This document shows, piece by piece, positions 26,269 to 36,387 of a stretch of 64,000 nt of DNA. The stretch is taken from positions 248,001-312,000 of the forward strand of contig CAXBOO010000004.1 of assembly GCA_963977425.1 (NCBI GenBank), given 5' to 3'. The DNA is from CAXBOO01 sp963977425. GTDB lineage: Bacteria; Bacteroidota; Bacteroidia; Flavobacteriales_D; Luteibaculaceae. The translations under genes and the position numbers were made by a program. The notes beneath the pieces are model-generated. The model was not told the DNA's origin. It saw only the letters and a program-made list of their open reading frames with translations, and made no database searches. The first letter of the stretch is position 1. Each line of letters opens with the position of its first letter.

Positions 26269-29200
26269 ATGGCTGATAAAAAGTATTGGACCGGTTTGGA
26301 AGATCTTCATAAAACTGAAGAATTTGTAAACAACAGTCAAAAAGAATTTAAATCGGAGTTGCCGGTTGAAGACTTTTTGGCGAACGATAAGCTTTCAGAA
26401 AGTTCAACAGGACGTAGAGATTTCCTTAAATTTTTAGGGTTCTCTGTTACCGCTGCTGCAGTTGCGGCTTGCGAAACACCTGTTATTAAATCAATCCCTT
26501 ACGTAAACAAACCTGAGGATATTACTCCGGGTGTAGCTAACTACTACGCATCAAGTTTTTACAACGGGCAGGTATTTTCTTCCATCTTGGTTAAAACAAG
26601 AGAAGGACGTCCTATTCATATTTCAGGAAATAAAAAAGACGGTTTCTTCGGTGGTGCTTTAAACGCTGAGGTTAATACATCTGTTTTAGGACTTTATAAT
26701 GCAAGTCGTTTGCAAGCACCAACTGTTGGTGGATCAAAAACTACTTGGAAAAAGTTTGATGCTGAAGTAAAAGGCGCATTGTCTAAAGCTTCAGAAAATG
26801 GTGGTGAAATAGCTGTGTTGTCTAACAGTATCATTAGTCCTTCTGCAAAAGAAGCTTATGGTAAGTTTTCTGCTAAATACACAAGCGAAACAACGACTGT
26901 AAATCACTACCAAGTAGATGATGTTTCTTATTCAGGACTAACTTCTGCTGTAGAAAAAGTAACAGGCGAACGTTTTGTTCCTTTCTTCGATTTTTCTAAG
27001 GCTAAAGTTATTGTTTCAGTTTCTGCTGATTTCTTGCGTTCTTGGTTAAATCCAACTGTATTTGTTAATCAATACAAAGGACACAGAAACCCTGAAGCTG
27101 GACACATGTCTAAGCATTATCAGTTTGAAAGCAACATGTCATTGTCAGGTTCTAATGCCGACAAGCGTATTGCTGTTAAGCCGTCAGAGGAATTAGCTAC
27201 ATTAATTTCTATATACAATCATCTTGCTTCTAAAATGGGAATGGCTACTGTAGCTGGTTCTAATAAAGAGTTGGATGCAAAAACTAAGAAAGCAGCAGCT
27301 GATTTAGCTTCTCATAAAGGCGAATCATTGGTAGTAGCTGGAGCCAACAGCACTGCTATTCAAAGCATGGTTTTGAAAATCAATGCAATTCTTAGTAATA
27401 CTGAAAAAACCATTTTCACTACCAAGCGTTTCAACAATGCCCAAGGTAATGATGCTTCGATAGCGACTTTAAAATCAAACATCAAAGCAGGTAAAGTAAA
27501 AGCGTTAATCGTTCTTGATTCTAATCCGGTATATACAGACGGAGAAGAGTGGATTGCTTTGCTTAAAAAAGTACCTACCACTGTAGCCGTATCTGAATAC
27601 AAAGATGAAACTGCAGCAGCTTGTAAGTTTGTTGCAGCAAAGGATAACTACTTAGAAAGCTGGAACGATTATTCTCCAGTGACAGGTATGTATGCTTTGG
27701 CACAACCAACCATCAATCGTTTATACAGTACGCGTAATGCTTACTCTAACTTCTTGGTTTGGGCAGACGATAAAACAGATTACTTAGATTTCATTAAAGG
27801 TGTTTGGATGCGTAATTCAGAAGGAAAAACGAGCGATCTTTCGTTCTCTTCTTTCTGGAACAAATCATTGCACAATGGTGGTGTAACTGTTAAAGCATCT
27901 GAAACAGCACTTTCTTTAGATTCTTCTATTGCTTGGGTTTCTTCTCAATCAAAGATTCAAAAAGAAGGATTCGAATTGAGCTTGTATCAAAACGAATTGG
28001 GTGCAGGTGCGCAAGCAAACAACCCTTGGTTACAAGAATTACCAGATCCAATCACTAAAGTAACTTGGGATAACTACTTAACTGTTTCAAACGCTGATGC
28101 GAAAGAAATGGGCTTGAACATTTACATTGGTGAAAAAGATTATGCAACTGTAGTTAAATTAACTGTTGGAAAAAACACTGTTGAATTACCTGCATACGTA
28201 ACACCAGGTCAAAAACCAGGAACAGTTGGTTTGGCATTAGGATACGGACGTGGAAACAATGGAGCTGAATTAGGTAAGTCTATCTACCAAACAGCAGAAT
28301 ATGGTGGCTATATCACCGATGCAGAAGGAAAACCTTTGGCCATTGGTGTGAACGGTTTCCAATTTGCAGCAACTGCAAACGGAAATACAAGCTATACAGC
28401 CTCTAAAGTTGTAATAGAGAAAACAGATAAAACGTATCCTTTAGCATGTACTCAAACTCATAATACCATTATGGGACGTGAGAGCATTGTAAAAGAAACC
28501 GATTTACATACATTCAAAACTTCAGACAAACACCACTACAATCATGGTCATACATTGGCTATGCATGAAGGTGGAGAAATGGTTCAAAAACCTATTTCAG
28601 AAGTTGATTTATGGGATGCTCATCCAGTAGAGAATATTTCTCACCGCTGGGGTATGGCTATTGACCTTACAAAATGTATTGGTTGCGGTGCATGTGTTAC
28701 TGCATGTCATTCTGAAAACAACGTACCAGTAGTTGGAAAAGACGAAGTATTAAGAAGCCGTGATATGCACTGGTTGCGTATTGACCGTTACTTCTCTTCT
28801 GCTGAAGACGATAAAAAACACAATGGTGAAGATTTCAGTTATGCTGAAATGGAGAAACCAGATGAGAATCCTACGGTAGTTCACATGCCTATGATGTGCC
28901 AGCACTGTAACCACGCTCCATGTGAGACGGTTTGCCCAGTAGCTGCTACAACGCATAGTAATGAAGGATTGAACCAAATGACTTACAACAGATGTATTGG
29001 TACAAGATATTGTGCAAACAACTGTCCTTACAAAGTGCGTCGTTTCAACTGGTTCAACTACCAAGCTTATAAGAAATTTACAGAAGTTAACCCTGCTCAA
29101 GACGATATGGGACGTTTGGTATTAAACCCAGATGTTACCGTTAGAGCTAGAGGTGTAATGGAAAAATGTAGCATGTGTGTTCAACGTATCCAAGGTGGTA

Positions 29201-29439
29201 AGTTGGAAGCTAAGAAAGCAGGACACGCCGTGAAAGATGGAGCAATCCAAACAGCATGTGCAGAGTCTTGTTCTATGGATGCTATTACTTTTGGTGACTT
29301 GAACGACACTAAGTCTAGTGTTACAGACAAGGCAAATTCAGACAGAGGTTATTTAGCTCTTGAAGAAGTTGGTACTAAGCCAAACATCTATTACATGGTT
29401 AAAGTTAGAAACACAGAAGGTAGCGCACACCATTCATAA
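26269..29439 (+). CDS. actB: Alternative complex III iron-sulfur/molybdopterin-like subunit ActB
   Basis: The large periplasmic subunit of ACIII. A twin-arginine-type leader GRRDFLKFLGFS (RR at 49-50) ends at a lipobox-like AAAVAAC (C68). A molybdopterin oxidoreductase-like domain without obvious cofactor residues occupies about 80-740. The ferredoxin-like part has four cysteine clusters: CIGCGACVTAC, CQHCNHAPCETVCP, CIGTRYCANNCP and the CSMC/CAESC set. These fit three 4Fe-4S and one 3Fe-4S centre. The length of 1056 residues fits the fused B1/B2 form usual in this phylum. Confidence 0.96.
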   Translation: MADKKYWTGLEDLHKTEEFVNNSQKEFKSELPVEDFLANDKLSESSTGRRDFLKFLGFSVTAAAVAACETPVIKSIPYVNKPEDITPGVANYYASSFYNGQVFSSILVKTREGRPIHISGNKKDGFFGGALNAEVNTSVLGLYNASRLQAPTVGGSKTTWKKFDAEVKGALSKASENGGEIAVLSNSIISPSAKEAYGKFSAKYTSETTTVNHYQVDDVSYSGLTSAVEKVTGERFVPFFDFSKAKVIVSVSADFLRSWLNPTVFVNQYKGHRNPEAGHMSKHYQFESNMSLSGSNADKRIAVKPSEELATLISIYNHLASKMGMATVAGSNKELDAKTKKAAADLASHKGESLVVAGANSTAIQSMVLKINAILSNTEKTIFTTKRFNNAQGNDASIATLKSNIKAGKVKALIVLDSNPVYTDGEEWIALLKKVPTTVAVSEYKDETAAACKFVAAKDNYLESWNDYSPVTGMYALAQPTINRLYSTRNAYSNFLVWADDKTDYLDFIKGVWMRNSEGKTSDLSFSSFWNKSLHNGGVTVKASETALSLDSSIAWVSSQSKIQKEGFELSLYQNELGAGAQANNPWLQELPDPITKVTWDNYLTVSNADAKEMGLNIYIGEKDYATVVKLTVGKNTVELPAYVTPGQKPGTVGLALGYGRGNNGAELGKSIYQTAEYGGYITDAEGKPLAIGVNGFQFAATANGNTSYTASKVVIEKTDKTYPLACTQTHNTIMGRESIVKETDLHTFKTSDKHHYNHGHTLAMHEGGEMVQKPISEVDLWDAHPVENISHRWGMAIDLTKCIGCGACVTACHSENNVPVVGKDEVLRSRDMHWLRIDRYFSSAEDDKKHNGEDFSYAEMEKPDENPTVVHMPMMCQHCNHAPCETVCPVAATTHSNEGLNQMTYNRCIGTRYCANNCPYKVRRFNWFNYQAYKKFTEVNPAQDDMGRLVLNPDVTVRARGVMEKCSMCVQRIQGGKLEAKKAGHAVKDGAIQTACAESCSMDAITFGDLNDTKSSVTDKANSDRGYLALEEVGTKPNIYYMVKVRNTEGSAHHS

Positions 29440-29454
29440 GTTATTTAGATTATT

Positions 29455-30834
29455 ATGCACAAAGAAGCAGCTATTAGAGAACCACTCATCTTAGGTCACA
29501 AGACCTATGGTGATATTACCAAAGATGTGGTAGATCCAATTATGGGTCGACCATCTAAAACTTGGTTTATACTTATCAGCATTGCAGCCGTAGTAGGTTT
29601 GTATGGTGTAGGATGTATCCTATACTTAATCGGAACTGGTGTTGGAACTTGGGGTTTGAATAAAACCGTAGGTTGGGCTTGGGATATTACCAACTTCGTT
29701 TGGTGGGTAGGTATCGGTCACGCCGGAACATTGATCTCGGCAGTACTATTACTTTTCCGTCAAAAATGGAGAATGGCGATTAACCGTTCTGCTGAAGCGA
29801 TGACAATTTTTGCTGTATTTATGGCAGGATTGTTCCCTATGATTCACATGGGGCGTATTTGGATGGCTTACTGGGTATTACCATTGCCAAACCAATTCGG
29901 ATCACTTTGGGTAAACTTTAACTCACCACTACTGTGGGATGTATTCGCGATTTCAACATACTTATCTGTATCGTTGGTATTCTGGTACATAGGTCTTATT
30001 CCTGACTTTGCTACTATCCGTGATAAAGTGGTTGATCCTATCCAAAAGAAAATGTACACTTTGTTGTCATTTGGTTGGAGTGGTCGTGCTAAAAACTGGA
30101 ACCGTTTCGAGGAAGTTTCTTTGATATTGGCTGGTTTGGCTACACCATTGGTATTCTCGGTACACTCTATCGTATCCATGGACTTTGCTACGTCGGTTAT
30201 ACCAGGTTGGCACACAACTATTTTCCCTCCATACTTTGTATCAGGAGCGGTATTTAGTGGTTTTGCTATGGTACAAACCTTATTGCTTATCATGCGTAAA
30301 GCCATGAATCTTGAAAACTACATTACAGTAAAACATATCGAGTATATGAACATTGTAATCATCGTTACTGGTTCTATTGTAGGTGTAGCATACATTACTG
30401 AGTTATTCATTTCATGGTATTCAGGAGTTGAGTATGAATCTTATGCATTCATTAACCGTGCAACAGGTCAATACTGGTGGGCGTATGCAGCTATGATGAC
30501 GTGTAACGTTATATCACCTCAATTGTTCTGGGTAAAAAGCTGGAGACGTAACTTGAAGTTTACTTTTGTGATGTCTATCATTGTAAACATCGGTATGTGG
30601 TTCGAACGTTTTGTTATTATCGTAACATCACTTCACCGCGATTACCTTCCATCTTCATGGACAATGTTCTACCCAACATTTATTGATATAGGAGTATTTG
30701 TAGGTACAATCGGATTGTTCTTTGTGTTCTTCTTGATGTTTGCTCGTTTCTTCCCTGTATTGGCGTTGAACGAAATCAAATCTATCTTGAAGGGATCAGG
30801 AGAGTCTTACAAAAACGAAGAAAGCCACCACTAA
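29455..30834 (+). CDS. actC: Alternative complex III quinol-binding membrane subunit ActC (NrfD/PsrC-like)
   Basis: A polytopic subunit with about ten membrane helices that carries a quinol site in ACIII. The 459 residues start with MHKEAAIREPLILGHKTYGDI and show the NrfD-family pattern of paired helices, with conserved GIGHAGTLISAVLLL and FPMIHMGRIWMAYW segments. It lies 15 bp after actB and 12 bp before actD. ActC and ActF are related to one another as family paralogues. Confidence 0.95.
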   Translation: MHKEAAIREPLILGHKTYGDITKDVVDPIMGRPSKTWFILISIAAVVGLYGVGCILYLIGTGVGTWGLNKTVGWAWDITNFVWWVGIGHAGTLISAVLLLFRQKWRMAINRSAEAMTIFAVFMAGLFPMIHMGRIWMAYWVLPLPNQFGSLWVNFNSPLLWDVFAISTYLSVSLVFWYIGLIPDFATIRDKVVDPIQKKMYTLLSFGWSGRAKNWNRFEEVSLILAGLATPLVFSVHSIVSMDFATSVIPGWHTTIFPPYFVSGAVFSGFAMVQTLLLIMRKAMNLENYITVKHIEYMNIVIIVTGSIVGVAYITELFISWYSGVEYESYAFINRATGQYWWAYAAMMTCNVISPQLFWVKSWRRNLKFTFVMSIIVNIGMWFERFVIIVTSLHRDYLPSSWTMFYPTFIDIGVFVGTIGLFFVFFLMFARFFPVLALNEIKSILKGSGESYKNEESHH

Positions 30835-30846
30835 TAAAAGTTATAC

Positions 30847-31401
30847 ATGACACAGAAAGTATTTTATGCAATGTACGACGACGACCACAAGCTCTTAGAA
30901 GCAGCTAAAAAAGTGGTGTCTGAGGGTGTAAAGGTTAAGGAAGTATTTTCTCCTTTCCCTATTCACGGTATCGATCCTGTTATTGGTGTTCGCCCAACTC
31001 GTTTAGGCGATATGGCCTTTATTTATGGTCTTATAGGATTAACTCTTGCCTTAGTTGGTATGCGTTATTTCATGATCGTTAACTGGCCAATGAACATTGG
31101 TGGTAAACCAAGTTTTTCATTATTAGAAAACTTACCATCGTTTGTGCCAATTTCATTTGAATTCACGGTTTTATGTACTGCTCACGGTATGGCATTAACG
31201 TATTTGTTTAGAAACAAAACATTGCCAGGTATGCCGGCGTCTAACCCTGATCCACGTACTACTGACGACAAGTTTGTAATGGAAATTTCAACGGAAGACA
31301 ACAAAATGTCTGCAGAAGATATTTCAGCCTTATTAAAAGGAACAGATATAGACGAGTTAGAAGAAAAATCATTCACCGTTGAAGAGGAAGATCGCTTCTA
31401 A
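30847..31401 (+). CDS. actD: Alternative complex III subunit ActD (DUF3341)
   Basis: A membrane-anchored accessory subunit of ACIII of 184 residues. The N-terminal soluble part KVFYAMYDDDHKLLEAAKKV is typical of DUF3341. Two transmembrane helices (about 60-80 and 100-122) follow, then a hydrophilic acidic C-terminal tail ending EEEDRF. It lies between actC and actE in the standard operon order. Function beyond complex assembly or stability is not established. Confidence 0.93.
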   Translation: MTQKVFYAMYDDDHKLLEAAKKVVSEGVKVKEVFSPFPIHGIDPVIGVRPTRLGDMAFIYGLIGLTLALVGMRYFMIVNWPMNIGGKPSFSLLENLPSFVPISFEFTVLCTAHGMALTYLFRNKTLPGMPASNPDPRTTDDKFVMEISTEDNKMSAEDISALLKGTDIDELEEKSFTVEEEDRF

Positions 31402-31413
31402 AAATTGCTTACT

Positions 31414-32022
31414 ATGAAAAAAAGCTTTTTAAAACTTAACGCAATCGCTGGAGCAGTGCTTTTATTGGCTTCTTGCTCTCATGATCCTAATAGCCCAGGT
31501 GTTGAATACATGCCCGACATGTACCGTTCACCAGCTGTAGAGGCCTATATTGATTACGACAATATCGAAGAAAGTTCTACTCGTAAGCCAGTAGATGGAA
31601 CCATTAAATACAGTAAAGAAGGCAAAGCTTGGATCAACATGCCCTATGCTTATCCTGCAACTACTGAAGGTTACGAATTGGCTGGATCTGAATTGATGTC
31701 ACCATTAGCTATGGACGAAATGACTGTAGCTAAAGGTCAAGATCTTTACACTAAGTTTTGTATGCACTGCCATGGTGAAACAGGTATGGGCGACGGAGCT
31801 GTAGTTACTAACGGAGGATTTCCTCCACCACCAGCTTACAACGGTGCTTTGAAAAACTTACCAGAAGGGAAAATGTTCCACACCATTACTTACGGTAAAG
31901 GTGTAATGGGTAGTCACGCTTCTCAATTGAATAAAGAAGAGAGATGGCAAGTTATTCAATACATTAAAGTATTGCAGAATGATGGAGAGATGCCAGGTGC
32001 AACAACTTCAGTAGTAGAATAA
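31414..32022 (+). CDS. actE: Alternative complex III mono-heme cytochrome c lipoprotein ActE
   Basis: A periplasmic mono-heme cytochrome c that passes electrons from ACIII to the oxidase. The signal peptide ends in the lipobox LLASC with C21, so it is a lipoprotein. The heme site is CMHCH at 116-120, and a distal Met is likely in the GVMGSH segment. A TTG at 31405 could add three residues, but the ATG at 31414 (MKKSFLKLN) gives a standard signal sequence and is chosen. The length is 202 residues. Confidence 0.93.
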   Translation: MKKSFLKLNAIAGAVLLLASCSHDPNSPGVEYMPDMYRSPAVEAYIDYDNIEESSTRKPVDGTIKYSKEGKAWINMPYAYPATTEGYELAGSELMSPLAMDEMTVAKGQDLYTKFCMHCHGETGMGDGAVVTNGGFPPPPAYNGALKNLPEGKMFHTITYGKGVMGSHASQLNKEERWQVIQYIKVLQNDGEMPGATTSVVE

Positions 32023-32048
32023 TAGCAAGAAACCAAAAGATCGTTACA

Positions 32049-33239
32049 ATGCAATTTGTTTTCAATAAAAAATTAAAAAACCTCTGCTTTGCCTTTATGG
32101 CAATAGGTATCATAGCCATTCTAATGGGTATGTTTACAGATACGTCAGAGCATCACAATCGTTTTTGGTCAAACATATTGATCAACTCATTTTTCTACTT
32201 GGCTATAGGTCTTGGAGCATTATTCTTTTATACACTTCAGTATGCAACCGAAACTGGTTGGACCGTTGTTGTAAAAAGAGTTTTTGAAGGTATATTCTCT
32301 TCTATTCCTGTATTTGGTGGTATCCTTGCTTTGGTTCTTTTAGTAGGAACTTTTGGTGGTCACCACATCTATCACTGGATGGATTCAGCTGTGCACGATT
32401 TAGACAGCGATAAGTACGATGCAATTATAGCTGGTAAATCAGCTTACTTAAACAAACCTTTTTTCTGGATTAGAACCTTGGTTTATTTAGGTGTATTTAC
32501 ATTTTTTGCTCGTTACTTCCGTAGAGAATCTTTGCGTGAAGATACTATGGGTGGTACTGAGATTCACTTCAAATTATACAAGAAAGCAGCTATTTTCTTG
32601 ATATTTTTTGCCGTATTTTCTTCAACAGCTTCATGGGATTGGATTATGTCTATCGATGTACACTGGTTCTCTACGTTGTTCGGATGGTATGTATTCTCAG
32701 GAATGTGGGTAGGTGCTATGATTACTGCTGTATTATTTGTTCGTTTCTTAAAAGGACAAGGATATTTAGAGTTTGTGAACGAAAGTCACTTGCACGATTT
32801 ATCTAAGTGGATGTTTGCTTTGAGTTTCTTATGGTCTTACTTATGGTTCTCTCAGTTCATACTTATATGGTATTCTAACATCCCAGAGGAAGTAACGTAT
32901 TTCATTGAGCGTATAGAACACTTTAAAATTCCTTTCTTCGGAATGTTCATCGTAAACTTTGTTTTCCCAATGATCTTGTTGATGTCTAGAAAAGCTAAGA
33001 GAATTAAATTCCTTCCAATTTTTGTTGGACTGATCATTTTCCTAGGTCACTGGATGGATACTTATATGTTGATTACTCCAGGTGCTACTCACCATTTCCA
33101 CATTGGATTTATGGAAGTAGGAATATTCTTAGGTTTCTTAGGATTGTTTATTTTCTTGACGCTAAGAGCATATACAAAAGCTCCTTTCTTACCGGTTAAT
33201 CACCCGTACAGAGATGAAAGCGAACATTTCGAGATCTAA
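32049..33239 (+). CDS. actF: Alternative complex III membrane subunit ActF
   Basis: The second large NrfD-like membrane subunit of ACIII, 396 residues with about ten hydrophobic segments. Recognisable stretches include GGHHIYHWMDS, STASWDWIMSIDVHWFSTLFGWY and the C-terminal TPGATHHFHIGFMEVGIFLGF-type helix pair. It lies 26 bp after actE and 25 bp before the oxidase genes, so complex III and the oxidase are made from one transcript. Confidence 0.94.
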   Translation: MQFVFNKKLKNLCFAFMAIGIIAILMGMFTDTSEHHNRFWSNILINSFFYLAIGLGALFFYTLQYATETGWTVVVKRVFEGIFSSIPVFGGILALVLLVGTFGGHHIYHWMDSAVHDLDSDKYDAIIAGKSAYLNKPFFWIRTLVYLGVFTFFARYFRRESLREDTMGGTEIHFKLYKKAAIFLIFFAVFSSTASWDWIMSIDVHWFSTLFGWYVFSGMWVGAMITAVLFVRFLKGQGYLEFVNESHLHDLSKWMFALSFLWSYLWFSQFILIWYSNIPEEVTYFIERIEHFKIPFFGMFIVNFVFPMILLMSRKAKRIKFLPIFVGLIIFLGHWMDTYMLITPGATHHFHIGFMEVGIFLGFLGLFIFLTLRAYTKAPFLPVNHPYRDESEHFEI

Positions 33240-33264
33240 TAGAAGTTTATATACAGATTAAATT

Positions 33265-34449
33265 ATGTCAAAAATTTTAGTGTTAGCGGTAGTAGTTTTG
33301 GTAATCATTGCGATTGCGCAGTTATCAAAGATGTATGAACTTTCTAGAAAAGTCGCTAAAAAACGTGAGGAAGATATCAGCTTGGCTTCGAACAAGTTGA
33401 ACGCCAAACTGATGTTGGTGTACATGGTGGCATTTTACGCCTTCTTTATTTACTTAACTGTAGCGTATGGCGAACACATGTTGCCAGTTGCAGCTAGTGA
33501 GCATGGTGCGAAAGTGGATACCTTAATGGATCTAAACCTTGTGTTTGTTTCAGCTGTATTTTTCTTGATGAATACTTTATTGTTTGTATTTGCTAGTAAG
33601 TATTACAAACGCGAAGGTCAAAAAGCCAAATTTCAACCACACGACAATCGTTTGGAGTTGATTTGGACTGTGATACCTTCTATTGTATTATTTGCCATCA
33701 TCATTAGTGGTTTGGTTGTTTGGAATGATATTACTGATGCTCCAAAAGAAGATGCTATTGTAATAGAAATTTACTCTAAGCAATTTGACTGGACAGCACG
33801 TTACGGTGGAGACAACAATCAATTAGGTAATGCTTCTGTTAACTTCATTAGCGCAACAAACCCACTAGGGGTAATTAGCTCTGAAGTATTGGTTGACAAA
33901 AAAGCTGAAATGAATGCTGAAATTGAAGCCATCGAAAGTGATTTAGAGAACAAAGTATTCTCTGATGCTAACGAAGCAGCTTTAAAGACAAAATTGTCGA
34001 ACTTAAAAGCTCAACGTGCTCGTGTAGCTGGTTTTAAATATTCTGATGAAGAATTGGCACTAGGTTACGATGATAAATTGGTAAAAGCTGAATTCCATAT
34101 TCCTGTGGGACGTCAAGTTCATTTCCAATTCCGTTCTCAAGATGTAATACACTCTGCGTATATGCCTCACTTCCGTGCTCAAATGAACACGGTTCCAGGT
34201 ATGACAACAGTATTCAATATTACTCCTACTATCACTACCGATAGCATGCGTACAATTACGGGTAACAAAGATTTCAACTATGTGTTAATGTGCAACAAGA
34301 TTTGTGGATCGGCACACTACAACATGAAGATGGATATCATTGTAGAGAGTGAAGAAGATTATAATAAGTGGTTAGCAGACCAAAAAACGTTTGCTAAAGC
34401 TTACGGTTTAGAAGAAAAAGCTAAGGACTTAGCAGTTAACAACAAATAA
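33265..34449 (+). CDS. coxB: Cytochrome c oxidase subunit II with coiled-coil insertion
   Basis: The CuA subunit of the heme-copper oxidase. An N-terminal membrane segment (1-20) is followed by the two usual helices (about 48-68 and 90-110) and a further helix at 131-153, then the cupredoxin domain. CuA ligands are all present: H296 in DVIHSAYMPHF, and C343, C347, H351 and M354 in CNKICGSAHYNM. Between the YGGDN strand region and the copper-binding half lies an unusual charged segment (about 204-262) rich in Glu, Lys, Ala and Leu that looks like a helical hairpin or coiled coil. There is no fused cytochrome c domain. Confidence 0.95.
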   Translation: MSKILVLAVVVLVIIAIAQLSKMYELSRKVAKKREEDISLASNKLNAKLMLVYMVAFYAFFIYLTVAYGEHMLPVAASEHGAKVDTLMDLNLVFVSAVFFLMNTLLFVFASKYYKREGQKAKFQPHDNRLELIWTVIPSIVLFAIIISGLVVWNDITDAPKEDAIVIEIYSKQFDWTARYGGDNNQLGNASVNFISATNPLGVISSEVLVDKKAEMNAEIEAIESDLENKVFSDANEAALKTKLSNLKAQRARVAGFKYSDEELALGYDDKLVKAEFHIPVGRQVHFQFRSQDVIHSAYMPHFRAQMNTVPGMTTVFNITPTITTDSMRTITGNKDFNYVLMCNKICGSAHYNMKMDIIVESEEDYNKWLADQKTFAKAYGLEEKAKDLAVNNK

Positions 34450-34463
34450 TTTTTTAGGGTAAT

Positions 34464-36242
34464 ATGTCATCAGCAACTATACACGACCACGGTCACGACC
34501 ATCACCACGAGACATTCTTGACGAAGTACATCTTTAGTCAAGACCATAAAATGATTGGAAAGCAGTTCTTGGTAACTGCTGTATTCATGGCTTTTGTGGC
34601 TATGATGATGTCGGTTCTTTTCAGATTGCAATTGGCTTGGCCAGATGAGCAATTCGAAATTGTAAAATTCTTTTTAGGCGAAAAATGGGCTCCAGAAGGG
34701 GTTATGGATCGTAACATGTACCTAGCCTTGGTTACAATTCATGGTACCATCATGGTATTCTTTGTACTAACAGGTGGTCTATCGGGTACCTTTAGTAACT
34801 TACTTATTCCACTGCAAATTGGTGCGCGTGATATGGCTTCTGGGCTATTGAACATGTTATCATACTGGTTCTTTGCATTGTCATCTATCATAATGATATC
34901 ATCATTGTTCTTAGAAGGCGGTCCAGCATCAGGTGGATGGACAGTATATCCACCACTATCAGCATTGCCACAAGCTATGCCAGGTTCGGGTGCAGGTATG
35001 ACTTTCTGGTTGGTATCTATGTCTTTGTTCATTGTTTCTTCTCTTTTGGGTGGTTTGAACTACATCGTTACTATCTTAAACCTTAGAACGAAAGGTATGA
35101 GCATGACTCGTTTGCCTCTTACAATTTGGGCATTCTTGGTAACAGCTATTTTGGGTGTATTATCATTCCCTGTATTGTTCTCTGCTGCCTTATTGCTTAT
35201 CATGGACCGTAGTTTTGGTACAGCGTTTTACTTGTCAGACATCTTCATCAATGGTGAAGTATTGAACGCAACAGGTGGATCACCAATCTTATACCAACAC
35301 TTATTCTGGTTCTTAGGTCACCCTGAGGTATATATCATCATGTTACCAGCACTTGGTATTACTTCTGAGATTATTGCAACCAATTCTCGTAAACCAATTT
35401 TCGGTTACAAAGCCATGGTTGGTTCTATTCTAGCAATCGGATTCCTTTCATTTATTGTTTGGGGTCACCACATGTTCGTTACAGGTATGAACCCATTCTT
35501 AGGTTCGGTATTCGTAGTAACTACATTATTGATTGCTATACCATCTGCTGTAAAAGCCTTTAACTACATCACTACATTGTGGAAAGGACAAATCGTTTAC
35601 ACGCCAGGTATGTTGTTTTCTATAGCATTGGTATCATCATTTGTTACTGGTGGTGTTACAGGTATCATTTTAGCAGATTCAACTTTGGATATAAACGTTC
35701 ACGATACTTACTTCGTAGTTGGTCACTTCCATATTGTAATGGGTATGTCGGCTATTCTTGGGATGTTGGCTGGTGTTTATCACTGGTTCCCTAAGATGTT
35801 TGGTCGTATGTTGAACACCAAATTGGGTTATGCTCACTTCTGGTTCACATTTGTATGTGCTTACGGAGTATTCTTCCCTATGCACTACCTAGGTTTAGCA
35901 GGTGCACCACGTCGTTATTACCAGTCATCAGAGTTCGCGATGTTTGATGGTGTAATGGACTTAAATGTTATCATTACAGTATTTGCAATCATAGGTTCAT
36001 TAGCACAGTTGATTTTCTTATACAACTTCATTTACAGTATTTTTAGAGGTCAAGTAGCAACACAAAACCCTTGGAAATCGAATACATTGGAGTGGACTAC
36101 TACTGTAAAACATGTTCACGGAAACTGGGATGGTCCGCTTCCTGAAGTACACCGTTGGGCTTACGATTATTCTAACCCAGATTGGGATGAGGATTTCGTA
36201 CCGCAAACAACACCTATGAAAGAAGGTGAAGTAGCACACTAA
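34464..36242 (+). CDS. coxA: Cytochrome c oxidase subunit I
   Basis: The catalytic heme a/heme a3-CuB subunit. The 592 residues, preceded by a His-rich N-terminus, show FLGHPEVYIIMLPALG (CuB His and the cross-linked Tyr), GHHMFVTGMNPF, and HDTYFVVGHFHIVMG with the heme a3 and heme a ligands. These are A-family oxidase hallmarks. It ends the act-cox operon; subunits III and IV are encoded about 20 kb away at 56-58 kb. A strong terminator follows 23 bp after the stop. Confidence 0.97.
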   Translation: MSSATIHDHGHDHHHETFLTKYIFSQDHKMIGKQFLVTAVFMAFVAMMMSVLFRLQLAWPDEQFEIVKFFLGEKWAPEGVMDRNMYLALVTIHGTIMVFFVLTGGLSGTFSNLLIPLQIGARDMASGLLNMLSYWFFALSSIIMISSLFLEGGPASGGWTVYPPLSALPQAMPGSGAGMTFWLVSMSLFIVSSLLGGLNYIVTILNLRTKGMSMTRLPLTIWAFLVTAILGVLSFPVLFSAALLLIMDRSFGTAFYLSDIFINGEVLNATGGSPILYQHLFWFLGHPEVYIIMLPALGITSEIIATNSRKPIFGYKAMVGSILAIGFLSFIVWGHHMFVTGMNPFLGSVFVVTTLLIAIPSAVKAFNYITTLWKGQIVYTPGMLFSIALVSSFVTGGVTGIILADSTLDINVHDTYFVVGHFHIVMGMSAILGMLAGVYHWFPKMFGRMLNTKLGYAHFWFTFVCAYGVFFPMHYLGLAGAPRRYYQSSEFAMFDGVMDLNVIITVFAIIGSLAQLIFLYNFIYSIFRGQVATQNPWKSNTLEWTTTVKHVHGNWDGPLPEVHRWAYDYSNPDWDEDFVPQTTPMKEGEVAH

Positions 36243-36265
36243 TACTAATAAGATAGATTTATTTC

Positions 36266-36298
36266 AAAACCCGTTTACGTAAAGTGAACGGGTTTTTT
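36266..36298 (+). terminator. Rho-independent terminator of the act-cox operon
   Basis: A 10-bp perfect stem (36266-36275 with 36287-36296), extendable by two weaker pairs and closed by a 7-base loop, is followed by T residues. It lies 23 bp after coxA. Confidence 0.9.
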
Positions 36299-36368
36299 GT
36301 TTACTGCTTAATGTTGAAGAGAGGTTCAAGTAAACTCCTCACGTACTTTAATCTTCCAAAATCCCGTT

Positions 36369-36376
36369 TACCTTTG
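36369..36376 (+). promoter_or_regulatory. Putative -7 promoter box for the 36388 gene and ruvB-queG
   Basis: TACCTTTG matches TAnnTTTG exactly, ending 11 bases before the ATG at 36388. No clear -33 element was found. Confidence 0.45.
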
Positions 36377-36387
36377 ACGTTGGTAAC

